A stretch of DNA of 64,000 bases from Pseudomonadota bacterium (GTDB lineage: Bacteria; Pseudomonadota; Alphaproteobacteria; Rhizobiales; Tepidamorphaceae). Numbering within the stretch: position 1 is the stretch's first letter; each line of letters starts with the position of its first letter. The position numbers were made by a program, and so were the translations under genes. A model generated the notes under the pieces. The model had not been told where the DNA came from. It made no database searches and saw only the letters and a program-made list of their open reading frames with translations. Of the stretch, positions 41,854 through 48,815 are shown piece after piece. Location of the stretch: contig JAEWYT010000093.1 in assembly GCA_023458595.1 (NCBI GenBank), positions 13,427-77,426 on the forward strand, in the 5' to 3' direction.

Positions 41854-42941
41854 ACCAACAGCCAATCGACCGGCAGGCCGCCTACAGCGGCACCAAGGAT
41901 GTGGCCGAGGCGCTCGCCTTCGACGAGGCACGGCTCGCCAGGTATCTCGAAGGCGCCGTGCCGTCGTTCAGGGGACCGCTGAAGGCGAGGCAGTTCAAGG
42001 GCGGCCAGTCGAACCCGACCTATCTGATCGAGGCCGCCTCCGGCCGCTATGTCCTGCGCCGCAAGCCGCCGGGCAAGCTCCTGCCCTCCGCCCACGCCGT
42101 CGACCGCGAGTTCCGGGTCCTGAGCGCCCTGCACAGCGTCGGCTTCCCGGTCGCGCGACCGCTGGTGCTGTGCGACGACGACGAGGTCGTCGGGACGATG
42201 TTCTATCTGATGGAATTCGTCGAGGGCCGGGTCTACTGGGTGCCGGACCTGCCCGACTGCGACAACGCCGAGCGCGCCGCGATCTACGACGCGATGAACG
42301 CGACGATCGCGCAGCTTCACACGATCGACTACGAGGCCGTGGGCCTCGGCGGCTTCGGCAAGCCGGCCGGCTACGTCGCCCGCCAGATCAGGCGCTGGTC
42401 GGAGCAGTACCGCTCTTCGGAGACGCAGTCGGTCGAGGAGATGGAGCGGCTGATCGAGTGGCTGCCCGGCGCGACGCCGCCGGACGCGGGCGCGGCAATC
42501 GTCCACGGCGACTTCCGCCTCGACAACATGATCCTCGCCCCGCACGGGCCGAAGGTGCTCGCCGTGCTCGACTGGGAACTCGCCACCCTCGGCGATCCGA
42601 TCGGCGACTTCACCTATCACCTGATGCAGTGGCACATGCCGAAGTCGCGCTTCGGATCGGGAACCGGCAGCCTCGTCGACGTCGACCTGCCCTCGCTCGG
42701 CATCCCGACGCTCGATGAGTACGTCGCGCGCTACTGCGAGCGGACGGGGCGGGAGGGCATCCCGAACCTCGACTTCTACTTCGCCTACAACTTCTTCCGT
42801 CTGGCCGCGATCCTGCAGGGCATCGTCGGGCGCGTGCGCGACGGCACGGCGACGAACGAGAACGCCGCGGCTATGGAAAGCCAGGTCCGGCCGCTCGCCG
42901 AGACCGCCTGGGGCTTCGCCGAGCGGGCCGGGGCACGGTAG
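41850..42941 (+). CDS. APH-fold phosphotransferase, ACAD10/11 N-domain type
   Basis: 363 residues. Nucleotide lobe: ARQFKGGQSNPTYLIEAASGRYVLRRKPPGKLLPSAHAVDREFRVL. Catalytic loop: AAIVHGDFRLDNMIL, and metal site VLAVLDWELATLGDPIGDFTYHLMQWH. This subgroup, often called acyl-CoA dehydrogenase-associated phosphotransferase, resembles the kinase part of human ACAD10/ACAD11, which phosphorylates 4-hydroxyacyl-CoA before dehydration. No acyl-CoA dehydrogenase gene is nearby. Start overlaps the hydrolase stop by four bases, and the patatin gene follows after two. Confidence 0.88.
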   Translation: MNQQPIDRQAAYSGTKDVAEALAFDEARLARYLEGAVPSFRGPLKARQFKGGQSNPTYLIEAASGRYVLRRKPPGKLLPSAHAVDREFRVLSALHSVGFPVARPLVLCDDDEVVGTMFYLMEFVEGRVYWVPDLPDCDNAERAAIYDAMNATIAQLHTIDYEAVGLGGFGKPAGYVARQIRRWSEQYRSSETQSVEEMERLIEWLPGATPPDAGAAIVHGDFRLDNMILAPHGPKVLAVLDWELATLGDPIGDFTYHLMQWHMPKSRFGSGTGSLVDVDLPSLGIPTLDEYVARYCERTGREGIPNLDFYFAYNFFRLAAILQGIVGRVRDGTATNENAAAMESQVRPLAETAWGFAERAGAR

Positions 42942-42943
42942 CG

Positions 42944-43804
42944 ATGCCGCGCCGGCCCGGCCACCGGCACCACGGCGGGCCGCGCATAGGCCTCGCGCTC
43001 GGCGGCGGCGGTGCTCGGGGGCTGGCCCATATCCCGGTGCTCGAGGCTTTCGACGAACTCGGCATCCGCCCCGCGCACGTCGTGGGAACGTCGATCGGCT
43101 CGATCGTCGGGGCTGCCTATTGTTCCGGCATATCGGCTTCGGATCTGCGCGAGTTCGTGCTGTCGACCTTCAAGCATCGCGGCGAGGTGCTGGCGCGACT
43201 CTGGAAGCTCCGGCGCGAGCGCTTCAGCGACCTCCTGACGCCCGCCCTCGGCAACCCGGTGCAGCTCAATTCGCGGCGGCTCCTGGACATGTTCCTGCCG
43301 GACGGCGTGGCGACGCGCTTCGACGAGCTCGAGATCCCGCTCACCGCCGTCGCGACCGATTTCTACGCCGCGAAAGCGGTCGGGCTGTCGTCGGGCGATC
43401 TTCGGATCGCGGTCGCCGCTTCCATGGCTATCCCGATGATGTTCCGCCCGGTGGTCGTCGGCGGCCGGGTCATGATCGACGGCGGCGTCACCGACCCGCT
43501 GCCGTTCGGTTTCATCGGCAAGGGCGTCGACGTGGTCGCGGCGATCGACGTGGTCAACATGCCCAAGGGCGACGCGGGCCGCGTCCCCTCGCCTTACGAG
43601 TCCATCTTCGGCGCGACGCAGATACTGATGCAGAGCGTCATCGCCGAGCAGCTCGTCCACAGCCATCCGGACATCGTCATCCGGCCGAACATCAACGTGT
43701 TCCGCGTGCTCGATTTCCTGAAGGCCCGCGCCATCGTCAAGGCAGCCGAGCCGGCCAAGGACGAGATGAAGCGGGCGATCGAGAAGGCTCTGAGGCGGTT
43801 CTGA
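42944..43804 (+). CDS. Patatin-like phospholipase/esterase (RssA/NTE type)
   Basis: 286 residues. Oxyanion loop GLALGGGGARGLAH, nucleophile S50 in GTSIG and catalytic D179 in MIDGGVTDP form the Ser-Asp dyad. The pattern fits the NTE/RssA group of cytoplasmic patatins that hydrolyse lysophospholipids or acyl esters. There is no signal peptide. It is the last gene of the purD-hydrolase-kinase-patatin string, with only two bases to the kinase stop. The combined set of an APH-type kinase and an esterase points to acyl or lipid metabolism. Confidence 0.9.
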   Translation: MPRRPGHRHHGGPRIGLALGGGGARGLAHIPVLEAFDELGIRPAHVVGTSIGSIVGAAYCSGISASDLREFVLSTFKHRGEVLARLWKLRRERFSDLLTPALGNPVQLNSRRLLDMFLPDGVATRFDELEIPLTAVATDFYAAKAVGLSSGDLRIAVAASMAIPMMFRPVVVGGRVMIDGGVTDPLPFGFIGKGVDVVAAIDVVNMPKGDAGRVPSPYESIFGATQILMQSVIAEQLVHSHPDIVIRPNINVFRVLDFLKARAIVKAAEPAKDEMKRAIEKALRRF

Positions 43805-43813
43805 GGGATCGCG

Positions 43814-44275
43814 TCAGTTGCAGGCCGGCCCGGTGGGCTGGCCGTTGATGATGACGCCGCTGGCGGGCGCGACCTGATGGTAGCAATCCGGCTGCCACTG
43901 CGGCGGTAATGTCGCCGGGCCCCTGCTTCCCACCGCTATGGCCGGATGATCCGGCGGCGGCACCGAGCCGTCGGCGGGCCGGGGCGGCGCGATATAGACC
44001 GAGGACGGCGGCGCATAGGGCTGATCCTGCGGCTGGCTCAGCGCGTCGTTGATCACCGAGCCCGCGACGGTGCCCGCTATTCCGCCCGCCACGCCGGCCG
44101 CGATCGCATCGCGCGGATAGGGATTGGGGTAGGGATAGGACGGTGGAAACGGCCCCCAGCCCGGACGCGCCTGCCATTCCGCGACAGCGCCGCCGGACAT
44201 GACCGGCAGGCCGGCGACCGACAGCAGCATCGCCGCCAGCAGCGCCGGCATCCGTGTTCCGTGACCGTGCTTCAT
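43814..44275 (-). CDS. Exported Pro-rich protein of unknown function
   Basis: 153 residues from the ATG at 44275. A signal peptide (PALLAAMLLSVAGLPVMSGGAVA) is followed by a Pro/Tyr-rich stretch (GPFPPSYPYPNPYPRD) and a glycine-rich segment of glycine-zipper type (AIAAGVAGGIAGTVAGSVIND). After another Pro-rich part it ends with two Cys (PDCYHQV, GPACN). Glycine-zipper segments often insert in membranes or pack as 17-kDa antigen-like proteins. I do not recognise a family. It is convergent with the patatin gene, nine bases apart. Confidence 0.7.
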   Translation of the reverse strand: MKHGHGTRMPALLAAMLLSVAGLPVMSGGAVAEWQARPGWGPFPPSYPYPNPYPRDAIAAGVAGGIAGTVAGSVINDALSQPQDQPYAPPSSVYIAPPRPADGSVPPPDHPAIAVGSRGPATLPPQWQPDCYHQVAPASGVIINGQPTGPACN

Positions 44276-44380
44276 CGGCTTCGTCCCTCGGACAGCATCT
44301 GCGAAATCGAGCCCCTCCCATAGCGCATTCGGCTGAATCAACTCTGAATCCGGCGGGCGGGAATGGCAGCTTCCGCTTAT

Positions 44381-44405
44381 ATTTCGATAGTTCTCGAAAT
44401 TTCGA
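44381..44405 (+). promoter_or_regulatory. Palindromic operator upstream of arsR
   Basis: Two overlapping inverted repeats: ATTTCGA-N6-TCGAAAT (44381-44400) and the perfect palindrome TCGAAATTTCGA (44394-44405). The centre CGAAATTTCG recurs in the arsR-permease gap. It lies 36 bases before the arsR ATG. Confidence 0.65.
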
Positions 44406-44441
44406 TTGACGACTGTCCGGATTCGCGACAGGCTGATCGGC

Positions 44442-44792
44442 ATGAAGGTCCAGGATGTCGCCGCACGCCTCGAAGCGCTCGGCAACCCGACACGGCTCGA
44501 GATCGTCCGCACGCTGGTGCGCACGGGAAATCGCGGCCTGCCCGTCGGCGAGCTCAGGCAACGCATCGACATCGCCGCCTCCACCCTGTCGCACCACCTG
44601 GCGAAGCTCGTCACCGTGGGGCTCGTCAGCCAGGAGCGCCAGGGAACGACGCTGATCTGCCGCGCGGAGTTCGAGACGATGAAGGACACGGCCGACTACC
44701 TGATGTCCGAGTGCTGCATCGAGGAATGCGCGCCGGTGACGGCCGGGGAAGCGCCGCAGGACGCAGCGGGGACGACGAAGGTCGCCTGCTGA
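44442..44792 (+). CDS. ArsR/SmtB-family metal- or metalloid-responsive repressor
   Basis: 116 residues from the ATG at 44442 (MKVQDVAARLEALGNPTRLEIVRTLV); a TTG 12 codons upstream is less likely. The winged HTH is LPVGELRQRIDIAASTLSHHLAKLVTVGLVSQERQGTTLICRA. The C-terminal part carries a Cys cluster: C91 and C92 in ECCIEEC, C96, plus C73 and a terminal C116. Such cysteines bind soft metals or trivalent arsenicals. It precedes a DUF318 permease, and both genes have the same palindrome upstream, so autoregulation together with control of the permease is likely. Confidence 0.93.
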   Translation: MKVQDVAARLEALGNPTRLEIVRTLVRTGNRGLPVGELRQRIDIAASTLSHHLAKLVTVGLVSQERQGTTLICRAEFETMKDTADYLMSECCIEECAPVTAGEAPQDAAGTTKVAC

Positions 44793-44801
44793 TTTTTTTG
44801 T

Positions 44802-44825
44802 CCGAAATTTCGGTAATTCTAGAAT
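44802..44825 (+). promoter_or_regulatory. Second palindrome between arsR and the permease
   Basis: CCGAAATTTCGG (44802-44813) is a perfect 12-bp palindrome sharing CGAAATTTCG with the site upstream of arsR. A further perfect palindrome ATTCTAGAAT follows at 44816-44825. The permease ATG is 14 bases after the second one, so a bound repressor would also block ribosome access or an internal promoter. Confidence 0.6.
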
Positions 44826-44839
44826 GTTCGGAGATAACG

Positions 44840-45865
44840 ATGTCCGCCGCAATCGCAAGCCTCAGGCGCCACGCCGCCACCATCGACCCGGCGCTCGCCG
44901 CGATACTCCTGATCCTCCTCGCCCTCGCCGTGGCGGCGCCGGCGCAGGCGGGGACGTCGGCAGGCTTCACCGTCGAGAGCCTGATCTCGATCCTGCCCTA
45001 TCTCGCCGTCTCGGTCGGCCTTGCCGCCTACGCCGCCGCGTCGGGCGCGGACAACCTGATCGCCAAGGCGTTTCAGGGGCACACGGCGGGCATGGTGGTG
45101 ATGGCCGCGCTGATCGGGGCGCTGTCGCCGTTCTGCTCCTGCGGGGTGATCCCGCTGATCGCGGCGCTGCTGGCGATGGGCGTGCCGCTGCCGCCGGTCA
45201 TGGCGTTCTGGCTCGCCTCGCCGATCATGGACCCGTCGATGTTCGCGCTCACCGCCGGCACGCTCGGCGTCGGGTTCGCCGTCGCCAAGACGATCGCGGC
45301 GATCGGCATGGGGCTGCTCGGCGGCTTCGGCATGTGGGCGCTGATGCGGCTGCCCGTCTTCGAGAACCCGCTGCGCCCCGGCATCGGCGACGGCGGCTGC
45401 GCCGGCGGCAAGGTGCGCGCGCCGAAACCCGTCGTCTGGACCTTCTGGGTCGAGCCGGCGCGGCGCGGGACCTTCGCGAAAAACGGGCTCAGGAACGCCC
45501 TGTTCCTCGGCAAGTGGCTCACCCTCGCCTTCCTGCTCGAATCGCTGATGCTCGCCTATGTACCCGCCGACACGATCGCGCGCGCGCTGGGCTCGGGCGG
45601 GATCGGCACGGTGGCGCTCGCCACGATCGTCGGCATCCCCGCCTATCTCAACGGCTACGCGGCGCTGCCGCTCGTCGGCGGGCTGATCGGTCAGGGCATG
45701 GCGCCGGGCGTCGGCATGGCCTTCCTGGTCGCCGGCGGCGTCACCTCGATCCCCGCGGCGATCGCCGTCTTCGCGCTCGCCCGCCTGCCGGTGTTCTTCG
45801 CCTATGTCGGCTTCGCCGTCACCGGCGCGCTGATCGCGGGGCTGGTCTACGGGGCGATCGCCTGA
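44840..45865 (+). CDS. ArsP_1/DUF318 permease (putative metal or organoarsenical efflux)
   Basis: 341 residues with about nine helices. The family signature is the Cys pair SPFCSCGVIPLIAALLAMGVP (C99, C101) with the repeated FWLASPIMDPSMFALTAG and, in the second half, PAYLNGYAALPLVGGLI. This family includes ArsP, which exports trivalent organoarsenicals, and the Shewanella SO_0444-type permeases tied to Cu or Zn resistance. It has GGAG before the ATG. The ArsR gene is 47 bases upstream; no arsenate reductase, arsM or arsH is in the window, so the substrate is not fixed. Confidence 0.88.
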   Translation: MSAAIASLRRHAATIDPALAAILLILLALAVAAPAQAGTSAGFTVESLISILPYLAVSVGLAAYAAASGADNLIAKAFQGHTAGMVVMAALIGALSPFCSCGVIPLIAALLAMGVPLPPVMAFWLASPIMDPSMFALTAGTLGVGFAVAKTIAAIGMGLLGGFGMWALMRLPVFENPLRPGIGDGGCAGGKVRAPKPVVWTFWVEPARRGTFAKNGLRNALFLGKWLTLAFLLESLMLAYVPADTIARALGSGGIGTVALATIVGIPAYLNGYAALPLVGGLIGQGMAPGVGMAFLVAGGVTSIPAAIAVFALARLPVFFAYVGFAVTGALIAGLVYGAIA

Positions 45866-45875
45866 GCGGGACAGG

Positions 45876-46325
45876 CTAATCCCGCTTGTCCTCGAAGAAC
45901 CCCTTCAACAGTTCGGCGGCCTCGCGCTCGGCGATGCCGGAATAGACCTCCGGGGCGTGGTGGCAGGTCGGCTGGCCGAAGAAGCGCGGCCCGTGCTCGA
46001 CGGCGCCCATCTTGAGGTCCGGGGCGCCATAGTAGAGCCGGCGGACGCGGGCGAACGAGATCGCCGCCGCGCACATGGCGCAGGGCTCGAGCGTCACCCA
46101 CAGGTCGCAGCCGGTCAGCCGTTCCGAGCCGATCGTCCCGGCCGCCTCGCGGATCGCCAGAAGCTCGGCGTGGGCGGTCGGATCCTTCAGCTCCAGCGTC
46201 CGGTTGCCGGCGCGGGCGAGGATCGTGCCATCCCTCACGATCACCGCGCCGACCGGCACCTCGCCGCGTTTCCCCGCCGCGCGGGCTTCCTGAAGCGCCT
46301 CGGCCATGTAGCTTCTGCCGACCAT
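45876..46325 (-). CDS. tadA: tRNA-specific adenosine deaminase
   Basis: Converts A34 to inosine in tRNA-Arg(ACG). 149 residues. The zinc site has H52 and the proton-shuttling E54 in PTAHAELLAI, and C82 and C85 in LEPCAMCAAAIS. ARVRRLYYGAPDLKMGAVEHG is also typical. The length suits TadA better than other deaminases. It is convergent with the permease (10 bases) and divergent from the pseudouridine synthase (55 bases). The neighbourhood tadA/rluB/rsmD is conserved in rhizobia. Confidence 0.95.
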   Translation of the reverse strand: MVGRSYMAEALQEARAAGKRGEVPVGAVIVRDGTILARAGNRTLELKDPTAHAELLAIREAAGTIGSERLTGCDLWVTLEPCAMCAAAISFARVRRLYYGAPDLKMGAVEHGPRFFGQPTCHHAPEVYSGIAEREAAELLKGFFEDKRD

Positions 46326-46380
46326 CTTCGTCCTTATCCTGGACCTTATCCTTCAGGCTGCACTCTGCTATCAGGACGCC

Positions 46381-47325
46381 ATGTCCGGCAAGGCCACCCA
46401 GAAACCGAAGACCAGAGAACCCGATCCGCTCAAGGCCGAGCGCATCGCCAAGCGCATCGCCCGCTCGGGGCTGTGCTCGCGCCGCGACGCCGAGAAGCTG
46501 ATCGCCGAGCGCCGCGTGGCTGTGAACGGCCAGGTGCTCGACAGCCCGGCCGTCACGGTCGGGCCGCAGGACACGATCGCCGTCGACGGCAATCCGCTGC
46601 CCGAGATCGAGCCGACGAGGCTGTGGCTCTACCACAAGCCGGCGGGCCTCGTGACCACCAACCGCGATCCGCAGGGCCGCGCGACGATCTTCGAACGGCT
46701 GCCGAAGGACCTGCCGCGCGTGATGACGGTCGGCCGGCTCGACATCAACACCGAGGGCCTGCTGCTGCTCACCAACGACGGCGGCCTCGCCCGCGTGCTG
46801 GAACTGCCCGCCACCGGCTGGCTGAGGCGCTACCGGGTGCGCGCGCACGGGAGCATCGCGCAGGAGCGGCTCGACGCTCTGAAGGCCGGCATCACCATCG
46901 GCGACGTGCGCTACGGACCGATCGAGGCGAGCCTCGACCGCACGCAGGGGGGCAACGTCTGGCTGACGATGGGCCTGCGCGAGGGCAAGAACCGCGAGAT
47001 CAAGACCGTGCTGGAGGCGCTGGGGCTCAAGGTCAACCGGCTGATCCGCGTCTCCTTCGGCCCCTTCATGCTGCGCGACCTGGCGATCGGCGCGGTCGAG
47101 GAGGTGAAGGCGCGCATCCTGCGCGACCAGCTAGGCTTCAAGCTCGCCCGCGAGGCCGGCATCACCCTGCCCGAGCCGACCAGGGAAGCCGCGCCGAAAC
47201 GGGGCAAGGGTGCCAAGGAGGCCGCGGCGAAGCGGGAAAAGGGGCCGCAGAAGCCGGCAGCGAAGAAGAGCGGCGCAGTCGGGCCCGCCGGGAAGAGCCA
47301 TGCGCGTCGTCGGCGGCCGGCTTAA
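46381..47325 (+). CDS. rRNA large-subunit pseudouridine synthase, RluB/RsuA family
   Basis: 314 residues. N-terminal S4 RNA-binding domain: RIAKRIARSGLCSRRDAEKLIAERRVAVNGQVLDSPAVTV. The catalytic domain has LYHKPAGLVTTNRDPQGR and the Asp in VGRLDINTEGLLLLTNDG. MGLREGKNREIKTVLEALGLKVNRLIRVSFGPF is a family block. The basic, Lys/Ala-rich C-terminal tail (about 55 residues, KRGKGAKEAAAKREKGPQK) is typical of alphaproteobacterial members. The last 26 bases overlap rsmD. It most likely modifies 23S rRNA U2605 as RluB does. Confidence 0.92.
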   Translation: MSGKATQKPKTREPDPLKAERIAKRIARSGLCSRRDAEKLIAERRVAVNGQVLDSPAVTVGPQDTIAVDGNPLPEIEPTRLWLYHKPAGLVTTNRDPQGRATIFERLPKDLPRVMTVGRLDINTEGLLLLTNDGGLARVLELPATGWLRRYRVRAHGSIAQERLDALKAGITIGDVRYGPIEASLDRTQGGNVWLTMGLREGKNREIKTVLEALGLKVNRLIRVSFGPFMLRDLAIGAVEEVKARILRDQLGFKLAREAGITLPEPTREAAPKRGKGAKEAAAKREKGPQKPAAKKSGAVGPAGKSHARRRRPA

Positions 47326-47860
47326 GGGGCTGTCGCTCGCGACGCCGAAGAGCCACGCGATCCGGCCGACGTCGGACCGGTTGCGCGAGGCCGTCTTCAA
47401 CATCCTCGCCCATGCCTACGACGATCCGGTTCAGGGCGCGCGCGTGCTCGACCTGTGCGCCGGCACCGGGGCGATGGGCATCGAGGCGCTGTCGCGCGGG
47501 GCGCGCTCGGCGGTCTTCATCGACGTCTCGGCGGAGGCGCGCGCGCTGATCCGGCGCAACCTGGAGGCGGCCGGCATCATGGGGCTTGCCCGCATCTCGA
47601 AGCGCGACGCCGCCCATCTCGGCCCGGCGGGGGCGCAGGGCAACTTCAGCCTCGTCTTCCTCGATCCGCCGTATGGGCAGGGGCTGGCCGAAAAGGCGCT
47701 GGCGAGCCTCGCCAGGGGCGGGTGGCTCGCCGACGGCGCGCTGCTCGTCGTCGAGGAGCGGGCGGGGCTCGAACTTAAGATGCCGGCAGGCTATATCGAG
47801 CGCGAACGCCGCGCCTACGGCGAAACGGAAATACGAATCCTCACCTACGAGCACCCATGA
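47300..47860 (+). CDS. rsmD: 16S rRNA (guanine966-N2)-methyltransferase
   Basis: 186 residues. Start ATG at 47300 lies inside the end of the pseudouridine synthase gene (26-base overlap) and gives the normal start MRVVGGRLKGLSLATPKSHAIRPTSDRLREAVFNIL. The SAM site is VLDLCAGTGAMGIEALSRGA, and the catalytic motif is FLDPPYGQG. The C-terminus ends YGETEIRILTYEHP, as is usual. The stop overlaps the amidotransferase start by four bases (ATGA). Confidence 0.95.
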   Translation: MRVVGGRLKGLSLATPKSHAIRPTSDRLREAVFNILAHAYDDPVQGARVLDLCAGTGAMGIEALSRGARSAVFIDVSAEARALIRRNLEAAGIMGLARISKRDAAHLGPAGAQGNFSLVFLDPPYGQGLAEKALASLARGGWLADGALLVVEERAGLELKMPAGYIERERRAYGETEIRILTYEHP

Positions 47861-48561
47861 GAATCCTTGTCGTCGAGAACTACCCGAACTCGCCGCTCGG
47901 CAATGTCGGTGAGGCGCTGGCCGAGGCCGGCGCGAAGATCGACACGATCGCCGCGCATGGCGGCGAGCCGCTACCCGAGACGCACGAGAACCACGACGCG
48001 CTGATCATGCTCGGCGGGGCGCAGAGCGCGCTCGACGACGACGACTATCCGTACCTGCCGTCGCTCTGCCGGCTGACGCGCTCCTTCGGCGATTCCGGCC
48101 GCGCCGTGCTCGGCATCTGTCTCGGCTCGCAGATCATCGCCCGCGCCTACAACGGCGAGAACGTCCTGGACCGGCCGCTCGAATTCGGCTACCGGCCCGT
48201 CTCGCCGCTGCCCGGGGCCGCCGAGGACCCGGTGCTTTCGGGCCTCACGACCCCGACCCCGACCTTCCACTGGCACAAGGACACCGTGCGCCTGCCGGCC
48301 GGCGCGATCCGGCTCGCCGAGAGCGAGATGACGCCGAACCAGGCCTGGAAGATCGGCGCCAGGGTCTACGCCGTCCAGTTCCATTTCGAGGCGTCCCGCG
48401 AGGTCGTGGCGGACTGGTCCAGCAAGTCCGCCGAGTACGTCCGCGATCTCGTGCCCGACTGGGAGCAGCGGATGCCGTCCGAGCTCGCCACGAACGGCGT
48501 GGTCGCCGATACGCTCGGGCTGGAGCTTGCGCGTCGGTGGGTGGAGGTGGTGGGGGCGTAG
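47857..48561 (+). CDS. Class I glutamine amidotransferase-like protein (GMP synthase N-domain type)
   Basis: 234 residues. The triad is complete: nucleophile C88 in LGICLGSQIIA, H176 and E178 in YAVQFHFEAS. ALIMLGGAQSALDDDDYPYL is typical of the stand-alone group that resembles the glutaminase part of GMP synthase. No synthetase partner is next to it. Related proteins hydrolyse gamma-glutamyl compounds, but the substrate is open. It is co-translated after rsmD (ATGA). Confidence 0.88.
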   Translation: MRILVVENYPNSPLGNVGEALAEAGAKIDTIAAHGGEPLPETHENHDALIMLGGAQSALDDDDYPYLPSLCRLTRSFGDSGRAVLGICLGSQIIARAYNGENVLDRPLEFGYRPVSPLPGAAEDPVLSGLTTPTPTFHWHKDTVRLPAGAIRLAESEMTPNQAWKIGARVYAVQFHFEASREVVADWSSKSAEYVRDLVPDWEQRMPSELATNGVVADTLGLELARRWVEVVGA

Positions 48562-48656
48562 TTGCCGTGCCACCACTGAAACCAACCCGAGAACGGGCCG
48601 CGTCGTATTCCGTCGAAATCGACACGGCGGGCTGCGGGATCATCGCAGCCGCCGAA

Positions 48657-48685
48657 TGGGCCCCGGATCAAGTCCGGGGCACACC
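48657..48685 (+). repeat. REP-like palindromic repeat, unit 1
   Basis: Stem CCCCGGA / TCCGGGG with the five-base loop TCAAG. It is flanked by TGGG and CACACC, which also flank unit 2 in reverse. Lies between the convergent amidotransferase and mutL genes. Confidence 0.75.
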
Positions 48686-48725
48686 TTTGTTTGTATGGCC
48701 AGGTGGCAGCCGGAAAACAGGCCCG

Positions 48726-48752
48726 GTGTCCTGGACTTGATCCAGGACCCAT
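48726..48752 (-). repeat. REP-like palindromic repeat, unit 2 (inverted)
   Basis: Stem TCCTGGA / TCCAGGA with loop CTTGA. Its reverse complement aligns with unit 1 along its length. The differences are paired C-to-T and G-to-A changes on both arms, which keep the stem. The two units form an inverted doublet about 40 bases apart. Confidence 0.75.
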
Positions 48753-48815
48753 GGGGCGGCTGCGAAACCGCACTACCTTTCCGCAAATGCCGATTCCGCC
48801 GAAGGAAACGCCGCC

